A DNA stretch of 64,000 nt from Clostridium sp. DSM 17811 (GCF_018861905.1 NZ_JAHLDU010000015.1:39078-103077); one strand, 5' to 3'; counted from the stretch's first letter, positions 36,349 to 45,247 are shown. Program-made: numbers and translations. Notes: a model not told the origin generated them from the sequence alone.

Positions 36349-37344
36349 ATGAAAAACGTAAAAAAAATAATTAGTGCGGCTTTAATAACGTTGTTTGCTA
36401 CATCGTTAATTGGCTGTAATATGATTGAAAAAACACCAGAAGGTATTGCAAAAACTGAAGTAGCAAAGGTTTTTGGTACTAAGATAACAAAAGGACAAAT
36501 AGAAGCGCAATTACCAGGTGTTATTAAACAATTGCAAACACAATATGGAGCAAATTACACAACTAATACCGAGGCTATGACGGCGTTAACGACTCAAAAA
36601 CAGCAGGTATTAGCAGGCTTAATTAATGAGGAGATTGTAACTTATAAAGCGAAAGAGCTCAAATTAGTGCCTACAGATGCTAAATTAAATGCAGAAATTA
36701 ATAAGCAATTATTAGAGATTAAGAAAAGCTTAGGAACGGATGCAAAGTATAAAGCAGCGCTAGCGCAAGCTGGTATAACAGAAGAGGCATTAAAGGCAAG
36801 AATTAAGCCAAGCGTTATTCAAGATGCATTAAAGACTGAAACTACAAAAAATGTTAAAGTTACAGACGCAGAGGCAAAGGCATACTATAATGCTAATTTA
36901 GCGTTATATTCAACAAAGCCAAATACAATTCATTTAGCTCATATTTTAGTTAAAACAGAAGCAGAGGCAGTAGCTATTAAGAAGCGTTTAGATGCCGGTG
37001 AAGATTTTGCTAAACTTGCTAAAGAAAAAGGGACAGATGGAACTAAAGCCGCTGGTGGAGAGTTAGGAACTTTTAAATTCGATTATACTGGAATGGATGC
37101 AACGTTTATGGCAGCTGCTATTAAGGTACCTGCAGGTAAAGTTTCAGCACCAGTTAAAACTCAATTTGGATATCATTTAATAAAAGATGTTGCAAGAACA
37201 AATTATCCTGCAAAGAAATTTGAAGTTGTTAAGGCAGAATTAGAAAAAACTCTTTTAGCAAAAAATAAAGAAACCGCATGGACAGCAGCAATGACAAAAT
37301 GGACGAAAGAAGCTAATGTAACAAAAATTGATAAAAACTTATAA
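36349..37344 (+). CDS. PrsA-like foldase lipoprotein (parvulin-type PPIase)
   Basis: This 331-residue exported foldase has a lipoprotein signal (SLIGCN, lipidated Cys at about residue 23). A helical N-terminal chaperone region follows, then a parvulin domain at about residues 188-280 (HLAHILVKTEAEAVAIKKRL, later FGYHLIKD). It helps secreted proteins fold on the outer face. Many Thr, Ala and Lys residues set its composition apart from neighbours, which is usual for PrsA. ATG 36349 has GGGGGAAG upstream. In B. subtilis this slot between mfd and spoVT holds fin; the foldase here is a clostridial arrangement. Confidence 0.9.
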   Translation: MKNVKKIISAALITLFATSLIGCNMIEKTPEGIAKTEVAKVFGTKITKGQIEAQLPGVIKQLQTQYGANYTTNTEAMTALTTQKQQVLAGLINEEIVTYKAKELKLVPTDAKLNAEINKQLLEIKKSLGTDAKYKAALAQAGITEEALKARIKPSVIQDALKTETTKNVKVTDAEAKAYYNANLALYSTKPNTIHLAHILVKTEAEAVAIKKRLDAGEDFAKLAKEKGTDGTKAAGGELGTFKFDYTGMDATFMAAAIKVPAGKVSAPVKTQFGYHLIKDVARTNYPAKKFEVVKAELEKTLLAKNKETAWTAAMTKWTKEANVTKIDKNL

Positions 37345-37365
37345 ATTTTAAATTTTAAATTTTAA

Positions 37366-37410
37366 AAAACAAAGAATACCGATATAAAAAAGGTATTCTT
37401 TGTTTTTTTT
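37366..37410 (+). terminator. Strong intrinsic terminator after the foldase gene
   Basis: The stem AAACAAAGAATACC / GGTATTCTTTGTTT (14 bp) is followed by a T8 run. Confidence 0.95.
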
Positions 37411-37513
37411 ACTTTGTTAATATAGAATTATAAAATTATTTAGTGAAAAAAAGCAGTAAAATAAGTAGGAATCCTCCTTATTTTCTTTTTTAAAATTAAA
37501 CATATACAAATGT

Positions 37514-37543
37514 GCATAAAATTTCAAGTTTTGAAAGATAATA
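37514..37543 (+). promoter_or_regulatory. Sigma-G-type promoter for spoVT
   Basis: GCATA (37514-37518), 18 bp and GATAATA (37537-37543) match the forespore sigma-G pattern (GHATR-N18-CATWMTA) at all but one position. It lies 49 bp before the spoVT start; spoVT is sigma-G-dependent in B. subtilis. Confidence 0.55.
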
Positions 37544-37591
37544 ATAGAGCTAGTATATTATATAAGGTTTTATATAAGGAGGAGTATTTAA

Positions 37592-38143
37592 ATGAAAGCA
37601 ACTGGTATAGTAAGACGTATAGATGATTTAGGGAGAGTTGTTATTCCTAAGGAAATAAGGAGAACGCTTAGAATAAGAGAGGGAGATCCACTAGAAATAT
37701 TTACGGATAGAGAAGGTGGGGTTATTTTAAAAAAATATTCGCCTATAGGTGAATTAAGTGAATTTTCTAGGGAATATGCTGAATCATTACAACAAACTAT
37801 TGGAAATGCGATAATTATATGCGATAAGGATAATATAATATCAGTAAGTGGGTGTCCTAAGAAAGAGTATGTTGAAAAAAAGGTTAGTATTGAATTAGAA
37901 AAAGCAATGGAAAATAGGAAACCCATTGTCTTGGGTGAAGGCTTTGAAAAAGTAATATCATTGTATGATGATGAAATTGAGAATAAATACAGTGCTCAAG
38001 TAATCGCGCCTATAATAACAGAAGGAGATGCAATTGGCGCAGTACTAATAATTTCGACAGAGCCAGGAATAAAGTTTGGGAATTTAGAATTAAAATTGGC
38101 TGAAACTGCAGCATCTTTTTTAGGAAAACAAATGGAACAATAG
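37592..38143 (+). CDS. spoVT: Stage V sporulation protein T
   Basis: SpoVT is a forespore transcription regulator that modulates late sigma-G genes and spore properties. The N-terminal AbrB-type swapped-hairpin DNA-binding domain is clear (MKATGIVRRIDDLGRVVIPK, then EIRRTLRIREGDPLEIF, residues 1-50). The C-terminal GAF-like domain covers about 55-180. At 183 residues it is normal length. ATG 37592 has AAGGAGGAG upstream. It stands alone between two terminators, under a sigma-G-like promoter. Confidence 0.97.
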   Translation: MKATGIVRRIDDLGRVVIPKEIRRTLRIREGDPLEIFTDREGGVILKKYSPIGELSEFSREYAESLQQTIGNAIIICDKDNIISVSGCPKKEYVEKKVSIELEKAMENRKPIVLGEGFEKVISLYDDEIENKYSAQVIAPIITEGDAIGAVLIISTEPGIKFGNLELKLAETAASFLGKQMEQ

Positions 38144-38157
38144 TTGTATTAGGTTAT

Positions 38158-38215
38158 AAAGTATATATTACTAAGCAATTGAAACATAGTTGCAGTAATA
38201 TATACTTTTATTTTT
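38158..38215 (+). terminator. Terminator after spoVT
   Basis: AAAGTATATATTACT pairs with AGTAATATATACTTT; an inner GCAA / TTGC pair extends the stem. T-rich sequence follows. Confidence 0.85.
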
Positions 38216-38307
38216 TGAAGTATTAGTAATAATAATCTCTTAAATTAAATAATTATAATCGTAGGATGTATAAATTTACAGCAATATAGGATTATAAGGA
38301 GGTTATT

Positions 38308-39846
38308 ATGAAGAAACATTCATTGATAAAAGGAACTATTATACTTGGAATGGCAGGTATATTTGCAAGATTTTTAGGGCTGTTTTTTAGAATCCCAATA
38401 CAAGCACTTATAAAAGATGAGGGGATGGGATATTATCAGATGTCTTATCCTCTCTACATGTTCTTTGTGGCGGTAGCTTCAGGAGTGCCAATAGCTATGT
38501 CTAAACTTATTGCCGAGATGAACGCTAAAAATGATCAGGAGGGAGCTGGGCAGGTCTTAAGACAAACGCTTATTTTTATGATTATATTAGGTTCGGTATT
38601 TACTACATTTATGATAATGTTTGCAAGGCCCATTATATCATTGCTTAAATGGGATAGTAAATCATATTATGCTTTTTTGGCAATAGCTGCAGCACCAATT
38701 TTCGTATCTATTATGTGCACATTTAGGGGTTTTTTTCAAGGATTACAAAATGTAAGGCCTACTGCGATTTCGCAAGTAATAGAGCAAGTTGGAAGAGTTG
38801 TGGCTGGAGTTTTTTTTGCATATTTATTATTTCCAAAGGGGATTGAATATGCAGCTGGAGGAGCAGCACTTGGAACATTGGTTGGTGCAATTATGGGAAG
38901 TATATATTTAGTTTCAACATATTTTAAGGTGATACGAGAAATACCAGTAAGAAAAAAAATCAAACATAAGCATATTTTGAGTGATTTAGGTAAGGCTGCA
39001 ATTCCAATATCACTTGGTGCGGCAGTAGGGACTATTATGTCATTAATAGATTCTGTTTTAGTACCACAACAACTCCTAAAAGCAGGATTTTCACATTTAC
39101 AATCGGCTGTTATGTATGGTCAATTGACTGGGAAAGCATTTACCTTGATGAATGTACCTTTAGCCCTTTCTGTGGCGTTATGTGCGTCTCTAGTACCTAT
39201 AATTGCGGAGGCATTCTATTTGGGTAGGCGCAGAGAGTTGATTAAAAGGGTAGATATGGCTGTAAAATTGTCTAATGTTATATCATTGCCATCTTCTTTA
39301 GGAATGTTTTTTATGGCCTATCCTATAATGCATTTAGTTTTTATGAAGGATGCAGCAGGATATGAAATACTTAAATATATTTCAATATGTATACCTTTTG
39401 TAATCTTAACACAAACGAGTACAGCAATATTACAAAGCATAGGTAATTATATGAAACCTGTATATAATTTGGCTTTAGGATGTATCGTAAAGGTTATTGT
39501 GACATACATATTGGTTTCGGTTTCATTCGTAAATATTTATGGGGCAGTTATAGGAACAATTTTAGGATATATAACAAGTTGTTTATTAAATATGCATGAT
39601 TTAAAGAAAAGTTTAAATATAAAATTCAACAAGATCGATGCTTTTGTTAAACCAGCCATTGCTGCTATTATAATGATAGTTGCAGTTGTATTTAGTGATG
39701 CTATTGTCTATAATTATACAATGAGTGGAGGGTTATCTTGTATAATATCCATATTAATAGGCGGTATTGTTTATTTAATATTTATATTTTTGCTTAGGGT
39801 ATTTGAGTATCAAGAAATTAAGAATAAATTTTTAAGGAATAAATAA
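38308..39846 (+). CDS. SpoVB/YabM-like lipid flippase (MOP superfamily)
   Basis: This 512-residue integral membrane protein has about 14 hydrophobic segments and belongs to the polysaccharide-exporter/MATE-like flippases, which include SpoVB, MurJ and YabM. It starts KGTIILGMAGIFARFLGLFF, with the Arg typical of the first helix. It presumably flips lipid-linked wall precursors, perhaps for spore cortex. ATG 38308 follows AAGGAGG. It sits between spoVT and mazG, the position of B. subtilis yabM, with a 17-bp gap to mazG, so they form an operon. Its exact substrate is inferred. Confidence 0.9.
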   Translation: MKKHSLIKGTIILGMAGIFARFLGLFFRIPIQALIKDEGMGYYQMSYPLYMFFVAVASGVPIAMSKLIAEMNAKNDQEGAGQVLRQTLIFMIILGSVFTTFMIMFARPIISLLKWDSKSYYAFLAIAAAPIFVSIMCTFRGFFQGLQNVRPTAISQVIEQVGRVVAGVFFAYLLFPKGIEYAAGGAALGTLVGAIMGSIYLVSTYFKVIREIPVRKKIKHKHILSDLGKAAIPISLGAAVGTIMSLIDSVLVPQQLLKAGFSHLQSAVMYGQLTGKAFTLMNVPLALSVALCASLVPIIAEAFYLGRRRELIKRVDMAVKLSNVISLPSSLGMFFMAYPIMHLVFMKDAAGYEILKYISICIPFVILTQTSTAILQSIGNYMKPVYNLALGCIVKVIVTYILVSVSFVNIYGAVIGTILGYITSCLLNMHDLKKSLNIKFNKIDAFVKPAIAAIIMIVAVVFSDAIVYNYTMSGGLSCIISILIGGIVYLIFIFLLRVFEYQEIKNKFLRNK

Positions 39847-39863
39847 AAAAGGAGTGGAAGTTA

Positions 39864-41309
39864 ATGATTAAAGTTGTGGGACTTGGGCCAGGGGCGATAG
39901 ATTCACTAACTATAGGGACGCTTGAAATTCTTAAAAACAGTAAAAATATTTATTTAAGAACAGAAAAACATCCTACTGTAGACTACCTAAAAACATTGTG
40001 TATTGAATTTGAGACTTATGATAATAGATATGAAGAAAATAATAATTTTGATGATGTATATAGGTCTATTGCAGAAGATCTTGCCTGCAAGCACAAACTG
40101 TATGGAGACATTATTTACGGAGTGCCGGGTCATCCCCTTGTTGCAGAAACTTCTGTTAAACTTTTAATAGAGTTATGTGCAAAGAATAAAATTGATATAG
40201 AAATTTTCCCAGCAGTTAGTTTTATAGATGCAGTAATTCAAAGTTTGAAATTAGATCCTATTGAAGGATTAAAAATTATAGATGCCTTTGATATAGAAAA
40301 CCAAGTTCTAGATAAAAGAGTAGGATTATTAATAACTCAAGTATATAGTCTTTCTATAGCATCTGATGTAAAACTTGCCTTACTTGAGTATTATGAAGCA
40401 GATATGGAAATTTATTTTGTTCGCGCAGCAGGTATAAAAGATCTTGAAAGTACTAGAAAGATTTATTTATATGAATTAGATAGGCAAAAGGATATTGATT
40501 ATTTAACCTCAATATATATACCTAAAAAAATAGATGCTACAAAAGATTTTTACGATTTAATTAAAGTTGTGGATACGCTTCGAGATGAAAATGGATGTGC
40601 ATGGGATAGAGAACAGACCCACGAATCTTTGAAAAAATGCCTTATCGAAGAATGTTACGAAGTTTTAGAAGCTATTGATGAAAAAGATGAGGATAATCTT
40701 ATAGAGGAATTGGGGGATGTGTTATTACAGGTAATATTCCATGCCAAAATTGGAAAAGAAGAAGGTTATTTTAATATAAATGATGTTATTCGCGGAATCA
40801 CAAATAAGATGATAAATAGACATCCTCATATATTTAAAAGTTTAGAAAGTAAGACTACGAAGCAGGTTTTAGAAAGTTGGGAAATTATTAAGAGTAAGGA
40901 AAAACAGTTTAATAGTTATACAGATGCTCTAAAGCATGTTCCAAAAAATCTTCCAGGTTTAATGAAGGCGGTCAAAGTTCAACAAAAAGCATCAAAAGTG
41001 GGTTTTGATTTTGAATGTCTTGAAGATGCTATGGAAAAGGTGATCGAGGAATTAGGAGAAGTAAGGGATGTATATAAAGGTGAAAACAGGGCAAAAATAC
41101 TAGAAGAAGTGGGAGATTTGGTGTTTTCTACAGTAAATATCGCTAGACTACTTGACATAGACCCTGAATTTGCAGTAAATTATACTATAGATAAGTTTAT
41201 TAATCGCTTTGGGTACATAGAAGAAAATGCAAGGAACAAAGGTTTGGATATAAATCAGATGTCACTTGCAGATATGGACAAATTATGGAACAAATCTAAA
41301 AGATTATAA
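39864..41309 (+). CDS. mazG: Fused tetrapyrrole methylase-like / MazG nucleotide pyrophosphohydrolase (YabN)
   Basis: This 481-residue protein has two halves. Residues 1-225 resemble a SAM-dependent tetrapyrrole methylase (VVGLGPGAIDSLTIGT, then YGVPGHPLVAE). Residues about 230-480 are a MazG domain with its metal-binding helices repeated twice (IEECYEVLEAIDEKDEDNL with EELGDVLLQV, then EELGEVRDVY with EEVGDLVFS). MazG hydrolyses nucleoside triphosphates to monophosphate and pyrophosphate, cleaning the pool. This fusion is the Firmicute YabN. It lies 17 bp after the flippase gene. Confidence 0.95.
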   Translation: MIKVVGLGPGAIDSLTIGTLEILKNSKNIYLRTEKHPTVDYLKTLCIEFETYDNRYEENNNFDDVYRSIAEDLACKHKLYGDIIYGVPGHPLVAETSVKLLIELCAKNKIDIEIFPAVSFIDAVIQSLKLDPIEGLKIIDAFDIENQVLDKRVGLLITQVYSLSIASDVKLALLEYYEADMEIYFVRAAGIKDLESTRKIYLYELDRQKDIDYLTSIYIPKKIDATKDFYDLIKVVDTLRDENGCAWDREQTHESLKKCLIEECYEVLEAIDEKDEDNLIEELGDVLLQVIFHAKIGKEEGYFNINDVIRGITNKMINRHPHIFKSLESKTTKQVLESWEIIKSKEKQFNSYTDALKHVPKNLPGLMKAVKVQQKASKVGFDFECLEDAMEKVIEELGEVRDVYKGENRAKILEEVGDLVFSTVNIARLLDIDPEFAVNYTIDKFINRFGYIEENARNKGLDINQMSLADMDKLWNKSKRL

Positions 41310-41407
41310 ATTTATTTATAAAATAAAAATTGGTCAAAAAGAAGGAATTTCAAAATTCGTGAAGAATATGCTTTAATAGTGTATTTTATAACAAGGAGGT
41401 AACAAAA

Positions 41408-41683
41408 GTGAATAAGTCAGAATTAATAACAAGCATTGCAGAAAAATCTAATCTAACAAAAAAAGATGCGGAAGCAGCTCTAAAAGGAATTATAGAAAGC
41501 ATTGAGGAAACATTAGAAAAAGGTGAAAAAGTTCAATTAGTTGGATTCGGAACTTTTGAAACAAGAGCTAGAGCAGCTAGAATGGGTAGAAACCCAAGAA
41601 CAAAGGAAGAAATTCAAATTGCAGCTTCAACAGTTCCAGTATTTAAAGCTGGTAAAGAATTTAAAGATATAGTAAATAAATAA
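41408..41683 (+). CDS. hup: HU-type nucleoid protein
   Basis: HU is a small dimeric histone-like protein that bends DNA. All 91 residues match: [20 protein letters not shown] at the start, the arm region [20 protein letters not shown], and the C-terminal [18 protein letters not shown] start at 41408 follows AAGGAGGT. In clostridia hup often sits between mazG and the RqcP gene. Its own terminator follows, so expression can be separate and high. Confidence 0.98.
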   Translation: MNKSELITSIAEKSNLTKKDAEAALKGIIESIEETLEKGEKVQLVGFGTFETRARAARMGRNPRTKEEIQIAASTVPVFKAGKEFKDIVNK

Positions 41684-41696
41684 TTTTGCTATTATG

Positions 41697-41731
41697 TAAA
41701 AAACCTGGATGTATATCTAGGTTTTTTATTT
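41697..41731 (+). terminator. Intrinsic terminator after hup
   Basis: The stem AAAAAACCTGGAT / ATCTAGGTTTTTTAT has about 12 bp with a G-T pair and a T6 run. Confidence 0.9.
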
Positions 41732-41790
41732 TAGAAACTTTGATTTATAAATTCTTATAATGCTAAAAATATTAAAAAGGGGAAGTATAA

Positions 41791-42051
41791 ATGAGATTAG
41801 ATAAATATTTGAAAGTTTCAAGAATTATAAAAAGAAGAACCATTGCAAAAGAAGCCTGCGCGAGCGGTAGAGTATCTATAAATGATAAAGTTGCTAAAGC
41901 GGGTACAGTTGTATCTGAAGGTGACACTATAGAAATAAAATTTGCAAATCAAATTTTAACAGCTAAAATTATAAATATTTCAGAACATGTTACAAAAGAA
42001 AGTGCAAAAGAAATGTATGAAATGATTTCAGGTAAAGAAGACAAAGAATAA
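41791..42051 (+). CDS. rqcP: RqcP (YabO/HslR-like) S4-domain protein
   Basis: This 86-residue S4 RNA-binding protein (MRLDKYLKVSRIIKRRTIAK, then GRVSINDKVAKAGTVVSEGD). The B. subtilis counterpart RqcP works with RqcH on stalled 50S subunits, adding alanine tails in ribosome quality control. It sits in the same position relative to mazG and yabP, which supports the assignment over generic HslR. The ATG has AAAAGGGGAAG upstream. Confidence 0.92.
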   Translation: MRLDKYLKVSRIIKRRTIAKEACASGRVSINDKVAKAGTVVSEGDTIEIKFANQILTAKIINISEHVTKESAKEMYEMISGKEDKE

Positions 42052-42065
42052 ATGTTATTAAATAT

Positions 42066-42135
42066 AATTCTTAATTAAGATTAATAAGCATATATATTTT
42101 ATAAGAATATAATAATATGTCATTAATTAAGAATT
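42066..42135. repeat. 13-bp inverted repeat upstream of yabP
   Basis: AATTCTTAATTAA (42066-42078) and TTAATTAAGAATT (42123-42135) are perfect inverted copies 44 bp apart in the 139-bp gap between rqcP and yabP. There is no T-run. Its role (operator, weak terminator or chance in AT-rich DNA) is unclear. Confidence 0.45.
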
Positions 42136-42190
42136 GAGAATAGCTTCTTAGTTCCCGATTTTTAATGGTAAAATTAATAAGGAGGATATT

Positions 42191-42484
42191 ATGGAAGCAA
42201 AAAAAGAAACAAAAATAGAAGATAAGAAAAGTAATTTAACGCTTGAAAATAGAAGAAAGTTAACTATTAATGGTGTTATAGAGGTTATAAACTTTAATGA
42301 AAATCAGATATTATTAAACACAGACGTTGGAACAATGATGGTAAAAGGACAAGAATTAAAGATGAATAAGTTAGACGTGCAAAATGGAGATGTTATAATA
42401 ACTGGGAAAGTTGATTCTTTTGTATACACGAGCGATAAAGGCAAAGTTAAAAAAGATAGCGTAATAGCAAGATTGTTTAGGTAG
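42191..42484 (+). CDS. yabP: Sporulation protein YabP
   Basis: YabP is a mother-cell sporulation protein required for cortex-stage development in B. subtilis. The 97 residues show the YabP/YqfC domain: ENRRKLTINGVIEVINFNEN, then LNTDVGTMMVKGQELKMNKL and GDVIITGKVDSF. The protein is soluble. ATG 42191 has AAGGAGG. It is 7 bp upstream of yabQ, so cotranscribed. I could not find a convincing sigma-E promoter by eye. Confidence 0.95.
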   Translation: MEAKKETKIEDKKSNLTLENRRKLTINGVIEVINFNENQILLNTDVGTMMVKGQELKMNKLDVQNGDVIITGKVDSFVYTSDKGKVKKDSVIARLFR

Positions 42485-42491
42485 ACGCGTT

Positions 42492-42896
42492 ATGATAATT
42501 TCTATTATAGACCAAGTCAGACTTATAATCTTTAGTTTGTTATCAGGAATAATAACAGGAGTATCTTTTGATATATATAGATTGATAAGAGGATTTGAAA
42601 ATCCTAATAAAATCTTAACAATAATACAGGATTTACTATTTTGGACATTAACTTCTATAGTTGTTTTTGTATTTTTGATGTATACTAATGAGGGGTACAT
42701 AAACTTTTATGTGTATTTATGTTTAATAATAGGGGTATACTTATATTTAAAACTTATAAGTAGAATTTTTATTAAATTGCAATATAGATCACTAAAATTT
42801 AATGGAAAATTATTTAGAGTTGCAATGAATGTAGTATTATACCCTATTAATTTATTGTTTTATAAGCTTAAAATAAAAAAAAAAGATAAATTATAA
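42492..42896 (+). CDS. yabQ: Spore cortex biosynthesis protein YabQ
   Basis: YabQ is a mother-cell membrane protein needed for spore cortex formation. The 134 residues have about four hydrophobic segments with the conserved loop SGIITGVSFDIYRLIRGFE between the first two. The ribosome binding site is poor, so translation probably relies on coupling to yabP 7 bp upstream. The C-terminus ends in a run of basic residues (KLKIKKKDKL). The order yabP-yabQ-divIC matches B. subtilis. Confidence 0.93.
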   Translation: MIISIIDQVRLIIFSLLSGIITGVSFDIYRLIRGFENPNKILTIIQDLLFWTLTSIVVFVFLMYTNEGYINFYVYLCLIIGVYLYLKLISRIFIKLQYRSLKFNGKLFRVAMNVVLYPINLLFYKLKIKKKDKL

Positions 42897-42989
42897 AGAA
42901 ATAGCTTGAAGTAATGTGAAATACAAATTAGAATAGGTTTAGGAAACTTAAAGAATACTCATTCCATGGAAAGGAAAAGGGTATATGAT

Positions 42990-43262
42990 ATGAAAAAAAA
43001 GTTTAATATTAGAGGCCTTGTATTAATTTTTGTGCTTGTGTATGTAAGTTATCTTTTTATTCAGCAACAAGCAACCATGGGCAGACAAAAAAAAGAATTA
43101 CAAAAGTACAATGTGGAATTACAAAAGAAAAAAGAAGAAAAGAAAACATTGCAGGATGAAGTAGAGTTATCTAAAACTGACAAATATATAGAGAAATTGG
43201 CAAGAGAAATTTTAGGTCTTGTTAAAGAAGGTGAAACTCCTGTAATGGACAATAAAAACTAA
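42990..43262 (+). CDS. divIC: Septum formation initiator DivIC/FtsB-like protein
   Basis: This 90-residue bitopic division protein has a short basic N-terminus, one membrane segment (LVLIFVLVYVSYLFI) and an extracytoplasmic coiled coil rich in Lys, Glu and Gln, ending near KLAREILGLVKEGETPV, the FtsB/DivIC signature. It partners FtsL and DivIB at the septum. I favour ATG 42990 because AAGGAAAAGGG (42971-42981) precedes it; ATG 42966 would add eight residues. Position after yabQ supports DivIC. Confidence 0.92.
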   Translation: MKKKFNIRGLVLIFVLVYVSYLFIQQQATMGRQKKELQKYNVELQKKKEEKKTLQDEVELSKTDKYIEKLAREILGLVKEGETPVMDNKN

Positions 43263-43343
43263 ACGATATAATTAATGTTATACTTATTATTAAATTAATA
43301 TATAAAATAAAAAACATAATTTTTAAGGAGGAGTCTTTTTAAT

Positions 43344-43757
43344 ATGACCTTAATGGCTGGAAGTATTGTAGAAGGTAAAGTAGTAAATATCACCAATTTT
43401 GGTGCGTTCGTAGAAGTGGAGGGCAAGACAGGACTAGTGCATATATCTGAGGTCTCAGATACATTTGTTAAAAATGTTAATGATCATCTTAAAGAAAATG
43501 ATATAGTAAAAGTTAAAGTAATTTCTGTTGATGATAATGGTAAAATAAGTTTATCAATAAAACAAGCGGGAGTTCCTAAAAAGTCTATTAAACCAATGGA
43601 GATAGATTGGGATAAAGAAAAAAACAAATCAAATGTAAGTGGGTTTGAAGATATAATGACTAAATTTTTAAAAGACAGTGAAGAAAGATTTCAAGATGTT
43701 AAAAAACATCAAGAAGGAAAAGGCAGAGGATATAGTAAAAAAACTTCAAGTTATTAG
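43344..43757 (+). CDS. S1 RNA-binding domain protein (YabR-like)
   Basis: This 137-residue protein has one S1 domain in residues 5-75 (VEGKVVNITNFGAFVEVEGK, then TGLVHISEVSD, then DDNGKISLSIKQ). A Lys/Ser-rich tail probably lacks structure. It binds RNA; its targets are unknown. It holds the yabR place after divIC. GGAGGAG lies about 10 bp before ATG 43344; ATG 43353 is an alternative that would remove three residues. Confidence 0.92.
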   Translation: MTLMAGSIVEGKVVNITNFGAFVEVEGKTGLVHISEVSDTFVKNVNDHLKENDIVKVKVISVDDNGKISLSIKQAGVPKKSIKPMEIDWDKEKNKSNVSGFEDIMTKFLKDSEERFQDVKKHQEGKGRGYSKKTSSY

Positions 43758-43823
43758 TAAACAGTGAATAGAATCATTTTTAGGAACTAAGTATTTAGTT
43801 CCTATTTTAAAAACAAAAAGTTA

Positions 43824-43852
43824 TTGACAACAGTTTATACATCATATATAAT
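43824..43852 (+). promoter_or_regulatory. Consensus sigma-A promoter for the tRNA cluster
   Basis: TTGACA (43824-43829), 17 bp, TATAAT (43847-43852): both hexamers perfect. It lies 55 bp before the first tRNA-Leu. Confidence 0.92.
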
Positions 43853-43907
43853 AAAACATGTTGCCAAGAGGTATCGTTTTATATTGAATTAAGAAGCTAG
43901 CAAGTAG

Positions 43908-43996
43908 GCTGGAGTGGCGGAACTGGCAGACGCACAGGACTTAAAATCCTGCGGTGGTTAAACACCGTACCGGTTCGATTCCGGTCTTCAGCACCA
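43908..43996 (+). tRNA. tRNA-Leu (TAA), copy 1
   Basis: An 89-nt class II tRNA: acceptor GCTGGAG pairs with CTTCAGC, a long variable arm (TGCGGTGG..CACCGTA) is present, the anticodon loop CTTAAAA gives TAA, the T-loop is TTCGATT, and CCA is encoded at 43994-43996. Confidence 0.97.
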
Positions 43997-44001
43997 AATA
44001 T

Positions 44002-44077
<76 letters not shown>

Positions 44078-44082
44078 AACAT

Positions 44083-44159
44083 GGCGGAATAGCTCAGCTG
44101 GCTAGAGCATTCGGTTCATACCCGAAGGGTCGTAGGTTCAAGTCCTATTTCCGCTACCA
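44083..44159 (+). tRNA. Elongator tRNA-Met (CAT), copy 1
   Basis: A 77-nt tRNA, acceptor GGCGGAA / TTCCGCT, anticodon CAT, no initiator mismatch, CCA encoded. A tRNA-Ile with lysidine-modified CAT cannot be excluded from sequence alone (TilS is encoded nearby), but the acceptor fits elongator Met better. Confidence 0.85.
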
Positions 44160-44200
44160 TATATATATTTGAAACTAATATGTTTTTTATGCGAAGGCTA

Positions 44201-44230
44201 TTGACAAATGTATATATATTAGTATATAAT
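44201..44230 (+). promoter_or_regulatory. Second sigma-A promoter inside the tRNA cluster
   Basis: TTGACA (44201-44206), 18 bp, TATAAT (44225-44230). It drives the second part of the cluster, from the fMet at 44310 onward. Confidence 0.85.
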
Positions 44231-44309
44231 TGAAAATGATTTTAAAAATTCATTTAATAGCAAGTTAAGATTACATAGTTAATAATATTTTAACCTTAAA
44301 CATTAATGT

Positions 44310-44385
<76 letters not shown>

Positions 44386-44454
44386 ATGAGTTTTAGATAA
44401 CTCATTACATAGGTTAAATAATATAAAATAGTTAATAATTTTAAGTGTTAATAT

Positions 44455-44530
<76 letters not shown>

Positions 44531-44600
44531 TTAAGTTATAAACAACTTAAAATGTAAACTGAGTGAAAGTTGCTAGTAAGTTTTACTTACAATTAAAAAA

Positions 44601-44689
44601 GCTGGAGTGGCGGAACTGGCAGACGCACAGGACTTAAAATCCTGCGGTGGTTAAACACCGTACCGGTTCGATTCCGGTCTTCAGCACCA
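44601..44689 (+). tRNA. tRNA-Leu (TAA), copy 2
   Basis: Identical to copy 1, with encoded CCA, followed 4 bp later by an fMet. Confidence 0.97.
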
Positions 44690-44693
44690 ATAT

Positions 44694-44769
<76 letters not shown>

Positions 44770-44837
44770 TTAAACTTAAATCATTAGACCTAGTAATTAA
44801 ATAAATTGTTTTAATAAAAACAGTTAAAAGTAAATAA

Positions 44838-44923
44838 GCTGGAGTGGCGGAACTGGCAGACGCACAGGACTTAAAATCCTGCGGTGGTTAAACACCGTAC
44901 CGGTTCGATTCCGGTCTTCAGCA
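44838..44923 (+). tRNA. tRNA-Leu (TAA), copy 3, without encoded CCA
   Basis: The body is identical to copies 1 and 2, but the 3' end reads GCATTA instead of GCACCA, so the CCA must be added by a nucleotidyltransferase. The change is two C-to-T substitutions. Confidence 0.93.
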
Positions 44924-44931
44924 TTAAATAT

Positions 44932-45007
<76 letters not shown>

Positions 45008-45012
45008 AATAT

Positions 45013-45089
45013 GGCGGAATAGCTCAGCTGGCTAGAGCATTCGGTTCATACCCGAAGGGTCGTAGGTTCAAGTCCTATTTCCGCTACCA
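45013..45089 (+). tRNA. Elongator tRNA-Met (CAT), copy 2
   Basis: Identical to the copy at 44083-44159; CCA encoded. It ends the cluster directly before a terminator. Confidence 0.85.
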
Positions 45090-45122
45090 TAACTCATAAG
45101 GAAACTTATGAGTTATTTTTTC
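45090..45122 (+). terminator. Terminator of the tRNA cluster
   Basis: The stem AACTCATAAG / CTTATGAGTT around GAAA is followed by ATTTTTTC. Confidence 0.92.
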
Positions 45123-45214
45123 GTTTATTTTAAAATGCTGATAAAAAAACATATAAGTATAAATTTCTTGAATATATAATTGCAAGAAATGACAAGCTTC
45201 ATTTAATAATCTGA

Positions 45215-45247
45215 AACCCCCTATATTAATATAGTAGGTTTTTTTAT
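45215..45247 (+). terminator. Second hairpin with T-run before spoIIE
   Basis: AACCCCCTATAT pairs with ATATAGTAGGTT (one mismatch) and T7 follows. It may insulate spoIIE from tRNA transcription. The rest of the 305-bp gap 45090-45394 holds only the spoIIE promoter region. Confidence 0.75.
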
